The notes: generated by a model not told the origin, from the letters alone. DNA of 7,846 nucleotides from an uncultured Bacilli bacterium (GCA_944363745.1 CALVVD010000039.1:1-7846), one strand, 5' to 3'. Counted from the first letter of the stretch, positions 1 through 6,383 are shown. Made by a program: numbers and translations.

Positions 1-318
1 AAAATTAATTAAATCAGGATTAGTATTTTCATCTACTTCAATTATATGATTATTAGCAAGTACTTCATTAATAACATCATCATTATAAAACCAAGTAGCA
101 AGGTATTGATGAGACATAGAAGTCATCGCTGAAGTTATCCAAAAATTTCTAAACCCATCTATTGGTCCATAAAAAAGAAATAAAGAAAAGGAACTACCTA
201 TTATAAACAAAGCGATTATTATCTTTGTAATTATCTTTTTCTCTTTTCTTCTTTCTTTTTTTAACTCATATTCTATACTAGGCATGACAATTGTCTTATC
301 TAAGTCATTCTTATTCAT
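1..318 (-). CDS. N-terminal part of a putative membrane-anchored phosphodiester glycosidase (partial, cut by window start)
   Basis: The frame is open from an ATG at 318 down to base 1 (106 codons, no stop), so the C-terminal part, including any catalytic domain, lies outside the window. The visible part has a charged cytoplasmic N-terminus (Lys/Arg/Glu-rich, residues 19-28), one membrane span at about 29-49, and an outside segment reading YGPIDGFRNFW (50-60), then SAMTSMSHQYLATWF (63-77), then an IEVDEN stretch near 93-98. This arrangement resembles, from memory, the N-terminal region of Firmicutes proteins of the phosphodiester glycosidase (NAGPA/DUF2233) family, often labelled exopolysaccharide biosynthesis proteins. 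Members act outside the cell on phosphate-linked sugars. The start is supported by GGAG nine bases upstream. It overlaps the end of the preceding gene by 8 nt (ATGAATAA), so the two are very likely cotranscribed and translationally coupled. The family call rests only on the N-terminus; function is inferred. Confidence 0.62.
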   Translation of the reverse strand, partial: MNKNDLDKTIVMPSIEYELKKERRKEKKIITKIIIALFIIGSSFSLFLFYGPIDGFRNFWITSAMTSMSHQYLATWFYNDDVINEVLANNHIIEVDENTNPDLINF

Positions 319-946
319 CTGGAGTCACTCCATCATCATTATTTTCATTAGACTTTATTTCTTCTTTAACATCTACTTTACCAAGATATTCTCTATCTCC
401 ATTAACATCTAAATAATCTCTATCTAATTTAATCTCTTCTAAAGCTTTATCAGTACTATTATTCTCTTTTAAATAATTATTATAAGCCTTAATGTTTTTA
501 TTATAACTTTCTACATCACTAATATAAGTATTTACTACTTCTTCATATCCCTCAATCATCGCTTCACATTTATTATTAACATCAGCTTTAGGATGTAAAA
601 CATTTACACACTTATCTTCAATTTTATTATAATCTTTATCTATTGTTTTTAAAGCCTCTTCATAACTATTGAATAACTCTTTATATCTAGCATCATTATT
701 TTTTAAAGTCTCATAATACATATCTTGCATTACCTCAGTATAAATATTATCTCTAATAGTATTAAACTTTTCTACATCAGTTTTAAATGTGCTATAAGTA
801 TTAACAACAGCATCCATTCTTTTCTTAACTTCAGCTTGATCACTATTATAATTTATAACGATATAAGAAATAATTCCTATAACAATCAATAAAAATCCAA
901 CTAATATCATTACACCTAAATGTCTATTACGTTTTTTTACTTCCAT
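311..946 (-). CDS. One-pass exported protein of unknown function, coiled-coil-like (211 aa)
   Basis: I do not recognise this protein. It has a short basic N-terminus (MEVKKRNRH), one strong membrane span at about 11-32, and a charged, probably helical, extracellular portion rich in Asp, Glu, Lys, Asn and Tyr (about 35-170) that looks like elongated coiled coil. Only two cysteines occur, C113 and C127, in a short loop between helical stretches; outside the membrane they could form a disulfide. The C-terminus is acidic and probably disordered. The ATG at 946 is preceded by AGGAG eight bases upstream. The gene is first in an operon whose second member, overlapping by 8 nt, looks like a phosphodiester glycosidase. 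A role as a membrane-anchored partner or spacer for that enzyme in cell-envelope polymer metabolism is an inference from position only. Codon use and composition match the neighbours, with no sign of transfer. Confidence 0.85.
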   Translation of the reverse strand: MEVKKRNRHLGVMILVGFLLIVIGIISYIVINYNSDQAEVKKRMDAVVNTYSTFKTDVEKFNTIRDNIYTEVMQDMYYETLKNNDARYKELFNSYEEALKTIDKDYNKIEDKCVNVLHPKADVNNKCEAMIEGYEEVVNTYISDVESYNKNIKAYNNYLKENNSTDKALEEIKLDRDYLDVNGDREYLGKVDVKEEIKSNENNDDGVTPDE

Positions 947-1008
947 AATTACTCTCCTAGCCTTATTTTATTATTAGTATATCAAATATTATATTTTTTA
1001 CTATTTAC

Positions 1009-1036
1009 ATTATAACAAATTATTCGACAAAAGAAA
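1009..1036 (-). promoter_or_regulatory. Candidate promoter for the 211-aa/glycosidase operon
   Basis: On the minus strand a perfect TATAAT lies at 1014-1009, about 60 bases upstream of the ATG at 946. The best -35 at 16-bp spacing is only TTTCTT (1036-1031), so the match is weak. Other AT-rich -10-like hexamers closer to the gene (TATAAT, TATACT) have no better -35. One sigma-A promoter is likely in this 212-bp divergent gap, but its exact position is uncertain. Confidence 0.35.
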
Positions 1037-1075
1037 GTAATATAAATTGATTAAACGTAAACTTGACAAAAGAAA
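1026..1075. repeat. Direct repeat GACAAAAGAAA, two copies 39 bp apart
   Basis: Identical 11-mers occur at 1026-1036 and 1065-1075, in the middle of the divergent gap between the 211-aa gene and the LCP gene. The second copy is part of a perfect TTGACA (1063-1068) that has no -10 at a suitable distance. The repeat could be a regulator site or chance in AT-rich DNA. Confidence 0.4.
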
Positions 1076-1089
1076 CTATATTTGAGGAG

Positions 1090-1118
1090 TTGAAAAGAGT
1101 AAAAATATAGTCTATAAT
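1090..1118 (+). promoter_or_regulatory. Sigma-A-type promoter of the LCP gene
   Basis: TTGAAA (1090-1095) and TATAAT (1113-1118) are separated by exactly 17 bp. Transcription would begin near the GGG at 1123-1125, leaving a leader of about 35 bases that contains GGAGG (1146-1150) eight bases before the ATG at 1159. CTATA (1112-1116) and TATAG (1126-1130) form a small dyad across the start region. Confidence 0.75.
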
Positions 1119-1158
1119 GATAGGGTATAGTTTTGTTTTAGACATGGAGGTTAATTAG

Positions 1159-3207
1159 ATGAGAAAGAATAAAGAGAATAAAGAAAAAAAAGAAAAGAAA
1201 AATAAAAAATGTAGACTGTGGCTGGCTATTATAAGTATTATTGTTATATTAAGTAATCTTTTTGCTATTTATAATATCCTTTTATTAGGACCAGTTGAAG
1301 AAGTAATAAGATATATAATAATTGGTGTATTTGTTATCTTTGATATTTTAATTATATTTAAAGTAAGATCTAAAAGACGACATAAAGAAAAAAAAGCAAA
1401 ACTCTTAACATTCTTATTAATTATTTATTTAATTATAAACTGTGTTATTAGTGGACTTATAATGTATGCTTATGGGACTTTATCTAGTATCAATAGAGAC
1501 TATGTTACCTACTCTAGTAGTTTAATAGTTACAGCAGATAGTGAAATAGATGATATTAAAGATTTAAAAGATAATAAGATTGGAATACTATCTGATGAAA
1601 GTTCTCCTGAAGGTAATATAATTCCAAATGAAGTCATCAAAGAAGATAATTTAGATAATAATAATGAAATAGTAGAATATGATGATTATTTCTCTGGTAT
1701 GGCTGATTTATATGATGGTGAAGTTGATGCTTTATTTGTTCCAACTGATTACCCTACTATGTTTGCAAGCATGGAAACCTATGAAAATATTTCTGATGAT
1801 ACAAAAATAATTTTAACTAAAGAAAAAGAAATGAAAAAAGCTAATGATAGAAAATCATCTACAGGTAAATCTGTAACAGAACCATTTACTATTCTTCTAA
1901 TGGGAGTTGATTCTGCAGAAGAAGGACTTTCAAAAAATACAGTAGCAAATGGAGATAGTTTAATTTTAATTACTTTTAATCCTAATACTTTAAATGCTAC
2001 AATGTTAAGTATTCCAAGAGATAGTTATGTTCCTATCGCTTGTTGGAGTGGTAATCCTGAAAATAAGATTACTCATGCTGCTGCTTATGGTACTGACTGT
2101 ATGATGGATACTATTGAAAATTATTTTGATGTTACCATTGATTATTATGCTAAAATTAATTTTAAAGGTTTAGTTAGTTTAGTTGATACTTTAGGTGGTA
2201 TTACAGTCAATGTACCTCAAGACTTATGTACAGATAACTCTAATCGTGAAGGACAAGTTTGTATAAATGAAGGAGTGCAAACTTTAAATGGTGAACAAGC
2301 TTTAGTCCTTGCAAGAAACAGAAAACAATTAACTGGAGGAGATTTAGATAGAGGATTAAATCAACAGTTAGTTATTCAAGGTATATTAAATAAAGTTAAA
2401 GATATGAAAAGTATTAATCAAGTTATGGATGTTTTAAATACTGTTACTAATAATTTAGATACAAACTTTACAGAACAACAAATATTATCATTCTATGACA
2501 TTGCCAAAGACATAATGAATAATGCTCTACAAAAAGATGATGCTGATTTAATTAATATTGAACAATTATATTTAGATGGTACAGGTCAAATGATTTATGA
2601 TGAAAGAAGTAGAATGGTTTTATGGGATTATATTCCTAATCCTGAAAGTGTTAAAGATATAAAAAATGCTATGAAAGTAAATCTTGGAGAAAAAGAACCT
2701 GACATGATTAAAGAATTCTCTTTCTCTATTAATGATGAAGATTATGAAAAAACAGTAACTGGTACTGGTCCATATAAAACAGCATTTACTTATGATTTAT
2801 TGCCTGATTTTACAGGTGATAGTGAAAGTGCTGCAAGAAGTTATGCTAATGCTCATGGAATTAGTGTTACTTTTAAAGGAACTGGTGGTTATGTAGTAGC
2901 ACAAAGCTTACCTGCTAATAAAAGAATAGATTTAATGAGTGGAAGTGTTGTGTTAACATTATCTGGAGGAAGCAGTTCTAATAAAACAGAAAATGAACCA
3001 AGTTACACTCCTCCTACTGACAATACCAAAGAAGATACTACAGAAAATAATACTGTAGATACAACTCAACCACCTAGTAAGCCATCTGGTGGCGAATCTG
3101 GAAGTAGTCAAGGAGGTAGTTCTGGAGGTACTGGTGATGGAGGAACAGATGGTGGAGAAAATCCTCCTGGTACTGATACTAATCCTGACGGTGCTACAAC
3201 AGAATAA
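1159..3207 (+). CDS. LytR-CpsA-Psr (LCP) family cell-wall glycopolymer ligase with extra solute-binding-like and PASTA-like segments
   Basis: LCP enzymes transfer lipid-linked anionic glycopolymers (teichoic-acid-like or capsular) to peptidoglycan on the outer face of the membrane. This 682-aa protein has a Lys/Glu-rich cytoplasmic tail (1-18) and three membrane spans (about 20-43, 50-67, 82-106) with a strongly basic loop at 68-81, which places everything after ~107 outside. Residues ~117-225 resemble a lobe of a family-3 solute-binding protein (IDDIKDLKDNKIGIL, then DGEVDALFVPTDYPTMF). The LCP domain spans about 240-415: D266, IPRD with R287, THAAAYG (305-311), ARNR (385-388) and DLDRG (395-399). 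C295, C314, C357 and C368 may pair as disulfides. Residues ~545-602 look like one PASTA-type unit, followed by a Gly/Ser/Thr/Pro-rich tail (603-682) that may thread the wall. The usual LCP protein is about 300-400 aa, so this one is long. It has its own promoter, GGAGG ribosome site and terminator. LCP membership is secure; the flanking domains are less so. Confidence 0.95.
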   Translation: MRKNKENKEKKEKKNKKCRLWLAIISIIVILSNLFAIYNILLLGPVEEVIRYIIIGVFVIFDILIIFKVRSKRRHKEKKAKLLTFLLIIYLIINCVISGLIMYAYGTLSSINRDYVTYSSSLIVTADSEIDDIKDLKDNKIGILSDESSPEGNIIPNEVIKEDNLDNNNEIVEYDDYFSGMADLYDGEVDALFVPTDYPTMFASMETYENISDDTKIILTKEKEMKKANDRKSSTGKSVTEPFTILLMGVDSAEEGLSKNTVANGDSLILITFNPNTLNATMLSIPRDSYVPIACWSGNPENKITHAAAYGTDCMMDTIENYFDVTIDYYAKINFKGLVSLVDTLGGITVNVPQDLCTDNSNREGQVCINEGVQTLNGEQALVLARNRKQLTGGDLDRGLNQQLVIQGILNKVKDMKSINQVMDVLNTVTNNLDTNFTEQQILSFYDIAKDIMNNALQKDDADLINIEQLYLDGTGQMIYDERSRMVLWDYIPNPESVKDIKNAMKVNLGEKEPDMIKEFSFSINDEDYEKTVTGTGPYKTAFTYDLLPDFTGDSESAARSYANAHGISVTFKGTGGYVVAQSLPANKRIDLMSGSVVLTLSGGSSSNKTENEPSYTPPTDNTKEDTTENNTVDTTQPPSKPSGGESGSSQGGSSGGTGDGGTDGGENPPGTDTNPDGATTE

Positions 3208-3236
3208 AGAGATAAGCAAAATAACTTATCTCTTTT
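3206..3236. terminator. Hairpin terminator shared by the convergent LCP and PDZ-Lon protease genes
   Basis: Arms AAAGAGATAAG (3206-3216) and CTTATCTCTTT (3225-3235) pair perfectly over 11 bp with an 8-nt loop, beginning inside the LCP stop codon. TCTTTT completes the plus-strand 3' side. On the minus strand the same stem ends in CTCTTTATTCT, so it can also end transcripts of the protease gene, whose stop is 41 bases away. Confidence 0.8.
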
Positions 3237-3273
3237 GTTATGACTTTAAAAAATCCATTACGTAACTTTTTTT
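3237..3273 (+). terminator. Possible second, weaker terminator after the LCP gene
   Basis: GTTATG (3237-3242) can pair with CGTAAC (3261-3266, one G-T pair), followed at once by seven T residues (3267-3273). The 18-nt loop is large and the stem short, so this may be a backup to the hairpin just upstream or may be chance. The right side contains a perfect 8-bp palindrome, TTACGTAA, at 3258-3265. Confidence 0.3.
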
Positions 3274-3276
3274 AAA

Positions 3277-4290
3277 TTATAGATTTTCTAAATACTCTAC
3301 CGCTTCATCAAATGTTCCTATCGCTTTAATTTCTATATCATAATCATGTTTTTCTTTTTCTTTTAAAGCTTCCTTATAGTTATCCCCTTTAGGTACTAAA
3401 AATATATCTGCCTTAGCTTTTACAGCTCCATTTAACTTATACTTAACACCACCAATTTCTCCAACAGTACCATCACTACTTATAGTCCCTGTACCAACTA
3501 TAGTTAAACCATGAGTTAAATCTCCTTTAGTCAATTTGTCATAAATAGCAAGGGTTAACATTAAACCACCACTAGGACCACCTTCACTACTCTTAAAATT
3601 TAATTCTACTTTAGGATCAGTATCATAATCATAAATAGTACTAACAGATATACCCGTTACTTTATAATCTTCTCCTTCTTTAACAGTTGCTACAACTTCT
3701 TTTTCCTTATCATTTCTAATAACAGTTACTTTAATCTTATCTCCTACTTTATAATTTTGAATCTCATTAGTATAATCATTAACACTTTTAATATCTTTAC
3801 CATTTACTTTCAGAAGTTCATCCCCTACTCTTAAGCCATCATCTTCCTTATCATCTACATAAATAACATAATAATGTTCATCTTTAACATTTACTTCTTT
3901 ACCTGCTTTTGTATATGCTAACATAATAGCAGTTTGATTAGCATTTTCTAAATATATTTTATTTCTAAACATAACATCTTCACTAGATTCATTCTCTGAT
4001 AATACAACATCTTCCTTTTTTTCTATATCATAAGAGGGAATTATATTTCCAAGAATAAAAGAAGCGACATTACCTTCTAATTCTTTTACATAAGCAAAGT
4101 TTAATGTCCCTTTACTATTATTAGAACCATCTATTTGTACTCTATCATTAATATTAATAGTGCCTCCTCCTGCATAAATATAATAAGGTAGAGGAAAAGT
4201 AAAGACAAAGTAACAAATAATTAAAAATATAATTGTTTTATAGTATTCTTTCATAAATCCTTTTATTTTTAAATAAACTTTATTAAACAT
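3277..4290 (-). CDS. ylbL: PDZ-Lon (S16) membrane-anchored serine protease, YlbL/SepM/DdcP family
   Basis: This is a surface protease: an N-terminal membrane anchor, a PDZ domain and a Lon-type Ser-Lys proteolytic domain facing outward. The 337-aa length is close to that of the Bacillus protein. The anchor is at about 17-36, the PDZ domain at about 125-205 (GLRVGDELLKVNGKDI, 152-167), and the Lon domain at about 210-337. The nucleophile is S240 in GGPSGG and the general base is K283 in GGVKYK; their spacing of 43 residues equals that of E. coli Lon S679/K722. Known relatives are Bacillus YlbL/DdcP, which degrades the division inhibitor YneA after DNA damage, and streptococcal SepM, which trims the competence peptide. 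Which substrate applies here cannot be told. The ATG at 4290 has AAAGG nine bases upstream and no earlier in-frame start. The gene is divergent from ylbJ, its neighbour in the Bacillus ylb cluster too. Confidence 0.93.
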   Translation of the reverse strand: MFNKVYLKIKGFMKEYYKTIIFLIICYFVFTFPLPYYIYAGGGTININDRVQIDGSNNSKGTLNFAYVKELEGNVASFILGNIIPSYDIEKKEDVVLSENESSEDVMFRNKIYLENANQTAIMLAYTKAGKEVNVKDEHYYVIYVDDKEDDGLRVGDELLKVNGKDIKSVNDYTNEIQNYKVGDKIKVTVIRNDKEKEVVATVKEGEDYKVTGISVSTIYDYDTDPKVELNFKSSEGGPSGGLMLTLAIYDKLTKGDLTHGLTIVGTGTISSDGTVGEIGGVKYKLNGAVKAKADIFLVPKGDNYKEALKEKEKHDYDIEIKAIGTFDEAVEYLENL

Positions 4291-4312
4291 ATCATCATTC
4301 CTTTACTATACC

Positions 4313-4341
4313 ATTATACCAAAAGAAGGTAATTTTATGAA
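4313..4341 (-). promoter_or_regulatory. Extended -10 promoter of the PDZ-Lon protease gene, overlapping the ylbJ start
   Basis: On the minus strand TTCATA (4341-4336) and TATAAT (4318-4313) are 17 bp apart, and the -10 is preceded by TGG, giving an extended -10 (TGnTATAAT). The -35 covers the start codon of ylbJ and the spacer covers its ribosome-binding site, so RNA polymerase here could interfere with ylbJ expression. The leader is short, about 20 bases. Confidence 0.65.
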
Positions 4342-5248
4342 AAGAAAATATCAAGAATTATTAGCAGTACTTATTATTATGTTTTTATACTTAGGAATAT
4401 TTATAAATCCTAAATTAATTATAGAAAGTGGAATTACTAGTATAAATATCTTTAAAACCAAGTTATTTCCATCTATTTTTCCTTTTTTTGTTTTAGCATC
4501 TCTACTTCTTAATTTAGGTCTAGCCGATAAAATAAGTAGGAAACTAAATTTTTTAATCAAAAGATTATTCCATCTAGAAGGTATTAGTAGTTTTATTATT
4601 GTTATAAGTATTATCTCTGGTTTTCCTAGTGGTTCTAAATATATTAGTGATTGTTATAAAAAAGGTCTTATAACTAAGAAAACTGCTAATTATTTATTAA
4701 CATTTACTCATTTTGGTAATCCTTTATTTATTTTAGGTACTTGTGGTATTGTTTTAAATAGTACCTCTCTAGCTTATAAAATATTAATTATAAATATTAT
4801 TTCTAATATTATATTAGGTATTATTCTAAGACCTAAAGAAATTATAAGTAGTAATTATAATATAAATAATAAGTCTCTAAACTTTATGGAAGCCTTACCT
4901 AATGCTATTAATGATGCTATTAAATTGTTATTATTTATGTTAGGTTCTATTACTTTCTTTATGTTTTTTAGTAAATTAATTACTTCTATAATTAATTTAA
5001 ATGATTTCTATAGTGTTATTATTACCGGTATTTTAGATTTAACTAGTGGTGTTAGTATGGTAAATATTTTAAATATTAGTAAAGATTTACAAGGTCTAAT
5101 AGTTTTATCATTTATTACTTTTGGAAGTTTATCTGTTCACTTACAAGTTATAAACAATATAAAAGAACAAGATTTAAGTTATAAATACTTCTTTATAGGA
5201 AGAATTATTGAAACATCTCTTGCTCTTATACTTTACTTATTATTTTAA
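4337..5248 (+). CDS. ylbJ: YlbJ-type sporulation/nucleoside-recognition-domain integral membrane protein
   Basis: A 303-aa polytopic membrane protein. Hydrophobic spans lie at about 7-23, 45-62, 84-98, 118-140, 146-164, 195-216, 225-245, 252-268 and 285-303. The family signature is clear: KLFPSIFPFFVLASLLLNLG (42-61), ISGFPSGSKYISDCYKKGLI (93-112) and FTHFGNPLFILGTCG (123-137), as in YlbJ proteins with nucleoside-recognition (Gate) segments. In Bacillus, YlbJ is made under mother-cell control and is needed for normal spores; its transport substrate is not known to me. This copy is about 100 residues shorter than the Bacillus protein as I recall it, mostly in the middle and at the C-terminus. 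The ATG at 4337 has AGAAGG seven bases upstream. Only a weak own promoter is visible (TAAACA 4284-4289, TATACC 4307-4312). The stop codon overlaps that of the convergent prepilin gene by 4 nt. Whether the host sporulates cannot be judged here. Confidence 0.88.
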   Translation: MKRKYQELLAVLIIMFLYLGIFINPKLIIESGITSINIFKTKLFPSIFPFFVLASLLLNLGLADKISRKLNFLIKRLFHLEGISSFIIVISIISGFPSGSKYISDCYKKGLITKKTANYLLTFTHFGNPLFILGTCGIVLNSTSLAYKILIINIISNIILGIILRPKEIISSNYNINNKSLNFMEALPNAINDAIKLLLFMLGSITFFMFFSKLITSIINLNDFYSVIITGILDLTSGVSMVNILNISKDLQGLIVLSFITFGSLSVHLQVINNIKEQDLSYKYFFIGRIIETSLALILYLLF

Positions 5249-5286
5249 GATACATAATTTATAGGACAAGTAATAGTAAAAGTATA
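5227..5286. repeat. Imperfect inverted repeat across the convergent ylbJ/prepilin junction
   Basis: The 16-base arms 5227-5242 and 5271-5286 match as inverted copies at 13 of 16 positions, with a 28-nt loop containing both stop codons. No clean T-run follows on either strand, so it is not a textbook terminator, but no other terminator is visible for either convergent transcript. Confidence 0.4.
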
Positions 5287-5757
5287 CTCTTCATTATCAA
5301 AGTTAGGATGAGTTAAAGTAATAGTTATTTTTAAATAATTAACTGTACTAGAAGTGACATATTCTATTTTAGAATCACTACTTAAATTTAAATCTGCAAT
5401 AGCAGGTATTTTATAATCAATAACATTACCAACTCTTCCATAACTTATTACTCCATTAGTAGGATTTATATTAATGCTAGATTGATAAGATTCTGGAGTA
5501 TCAAAAGAAAAAGTAGCACTGTATGAATCTTCTGATATGTTATCTACACTTACTAAATGGCCTTTAATTAAATCATCTTGGATATCTTTTTGTAAATTAT
5601 TAATATAATTTGTAACTTCATTATTTATCTCTTCTATCTGTTCTCTATTACGATAGTTCATAATAAGATTAAACATACTAACAACAATAGTTGAAACAAT
5701 TATAAAACAAACAAGTAATTCAACAGCGGTCATTCCTTTATTATTTAATCTTTTCAT
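5245..5757 (-). CDS. Type IV prepilin-like protein (minor pseudopilin), second gene of the pair
   Basis: A 170-aa class III signal protein. MKRLNNKG is the leader, with predicted prepilin-peptidase cleavage between G8 and M9. E13 is the invariant glutamate at +5 of the mature protein, followed by a hydrophobic helix (about 11-33). The mature C-terminal portion (about 60-170) is rich in Ser, Thr, Asn and Ile, with alternating patterns typical of a pilin beta-sheet head (for example YLKITITLTH, 141-150). There is one cysteine in the helix (C17) and one at the C-terminus (C164). The ATG at 5757 follows directly on the TAG of the upstream prepilin gene (TAGATG) with GGTGG seven bases upstream, so translation is coupled. 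By size and position it could be a ComGF-like or PulG/PilX-like minor subunit, but the head domain is not one I can name. The convergent 4-nt overlap with ylbJ is at its stop. Confidence 0.82.
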   Translation of the reverse strand: MKRLNNKGMTAVELLVCFIIVSTIVVSMFNLIMNYRNREQIEEINNEVTNYINNLQKDIQDDLIKGHLVSVDNISEDSYSATFSFDTPESYQSSININPTNGVISYGRVGNVIDYKIPAIADLNLSSDSKIEYVTSSTVNYLKITITLTHPNFDNEEYTFTITCPINYVS

Positions 5758-6312
5758 CTAATCACCACCGTTTTCCTTTCTAGCTTCCATATTTCCATAT
5801 TTATGGACTCCATTAGACACATACTCTACTATTACTCTATAATATCCATTATCTGGTGTTCTAAAAGTATTTTTACTATAAGTAGGTAAATAACTTATAT
5901 ACTCACTAAAGTCTCTTTTATAAGCATTATTATTATCAACTTCTTCTTTTAATTTAGTAATATCATAAGTAGTTAAATAAATCTTATCTACACTATTTAC
6001 TGTTTTATAAGCACTGCATTCATAAATACCATTATTTTCTGTATATAAAGAACAGTCACTAATATCTTTAAATCCTGTTGTTTTAACTTCATTATAAATA
6101 GAAGTAGGTATTCCTTTTAAAGCTATTTCTCTTCCCCAATAAGCAATATATGTCGCTTCTACTGTATCATAATTCTTTAATCTTTCATATTCTCCAATTA
6201 AAGGAATAATATTAGTATAAAGTAAAGAAAAAATGGCCAGAATAAAAACACTAACTATTAAAGTTTCTACTAACATAAATCCTTTTTTGTTTACTATTTT
6301 TGTCTTTAACAT
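5758..6312 (-). CDS. Type IV prepilin-like protein (minor pseudopilin), first gene of the pair
   Basis: A 184-aa protein with a prepilin leader: MLKTKIVNKKG, cleavage expected between G11 and F12, and E16 at mature +5 (FMLVE), then a hydrophobic helix to about residue 35. The rest is a soluble head with a polar helix (about 40-65), a cysteine pair C87/C99 that could close a small loop, and beta-like strands near the end (YYRVIVEYV, 157-165). The TAG stop abuts the ATG of the next prepilin gene. The ATG at 6312 has a very strong ribosome site, AAGGGGTG, six bases upstream, and a good promoter 43 bases or more upstream. The gene is divergent from the GspE/PilB-type ATPase across 83 bp, which suggests common control. 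It is a minor component by appearance: it lacks the compact major-pilin look and comes as one of a pair. Its exact counterpart in ComG or T4P sets is not clear. Confidence 0.82.
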   Translation of the reverse strand: MLKTKIVNKKGFMLVETLIVSVFILAIFSLLYTNIIPLIGEYERLKNYDTVEATYIAYWGREIALKGIPTSIYNEVKTTGFKDISDCSLYTENNGIYECSAYKTVNSVDKIYLTTYDITKLKEEVDNNNAYKRDFSEYISYLPTYSKNTFRTPDNGYYRVIVEYVSNGVHKYGNMEARKENGGD

Positions 6313-6324
6313 TAATTACACCCC

Positions 6325-6353
6325 TTGTAATTTGGCTATTCTTACTATATAAT
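6325..6353 (+). promoter_or_regulatory. Sigma-A-type promoter of the assembly ATPase gene
   Basis: TTGTAA (6325-6330) and TATAAT (6348-6353) are 17 bp apart on the plus strand. Transcription would start near 6360, giving a leader of about 36 bases that includes AAAGGGG. The -10 lies inside the dyad at 6342-6364 and almost touches the -10 of the divergent prepilin promoter. Confidence 0.7.
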
Positions 6354-6364
6354 TATTATAGTAA
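6342..6364. promoter_or_regulatory. Perfect 8-bp dyad (operator candidate) covering both divergent -10 boxes
   Basis: TTACTATA (6342-6349) and TATAGTAA (6357-6364) are perfect inverted copies around a 7-bp centre. The pair encloses the plus-strand -10 (6348-6353) and the minus-strand -10 (6355-6360). A single dimeric regulator bound here would block both promoters. Part of the symmetry comes from the two TATAAT boxes themselves; the outer TTAC/GTAA bases do not. Confidence 0.5.
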
Positions 6365-6383
6365 ATTAAAAGGATAAAGTAAA
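6355..6383 (-). promoter_or_regulatory. Promoter of the prepilin operon
   Basis: On the minus strand TTTACT (6383-6378) and TATAAT (6360-6355) are 17 bp apart. The predicted start is near 6348, giving a leader of about 35 bases with AAGGGGTG before the ATG at 6312. It lies back to back with the ATPase promoter. Confidence 0.65.

Noticed and set aside
1063..1090. Perfect TTGACA at 1063-1068 as -35 of the LCP gene
   Set aside because: No -10-like hexamer occurs at 16-18 bp. TTGAAA at 1090 with TATAAT at 1113 is far better.
3100..3170. Repeated GGAGG/GGTGG motifs near the 3' end of the LCP gene, looking like ribosome sites
   Set aside because: They are Gly codons of the low-complexity tail, with no downstream reading frame of any length starting from them.
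2959..3219. Minus-strand open frame of 86 codons opposite the LCP C-terminus
   Set aside because: It encodes a Ser/Thr/Arg/Ile-rich low-complexity peptide that mirrors the Gly/Ser/Thr-rich tail codons, overlaps a secure gene and the terminator hairpin, and has no convincing ribosome site.
4351..4560. Minus-strand open frame of 69 codons inside ylbJ
   Set aside because: It lies wholly within a clear membrane-protein gene, and its hydrophobic product is the expected antisense shadow of such a gene.
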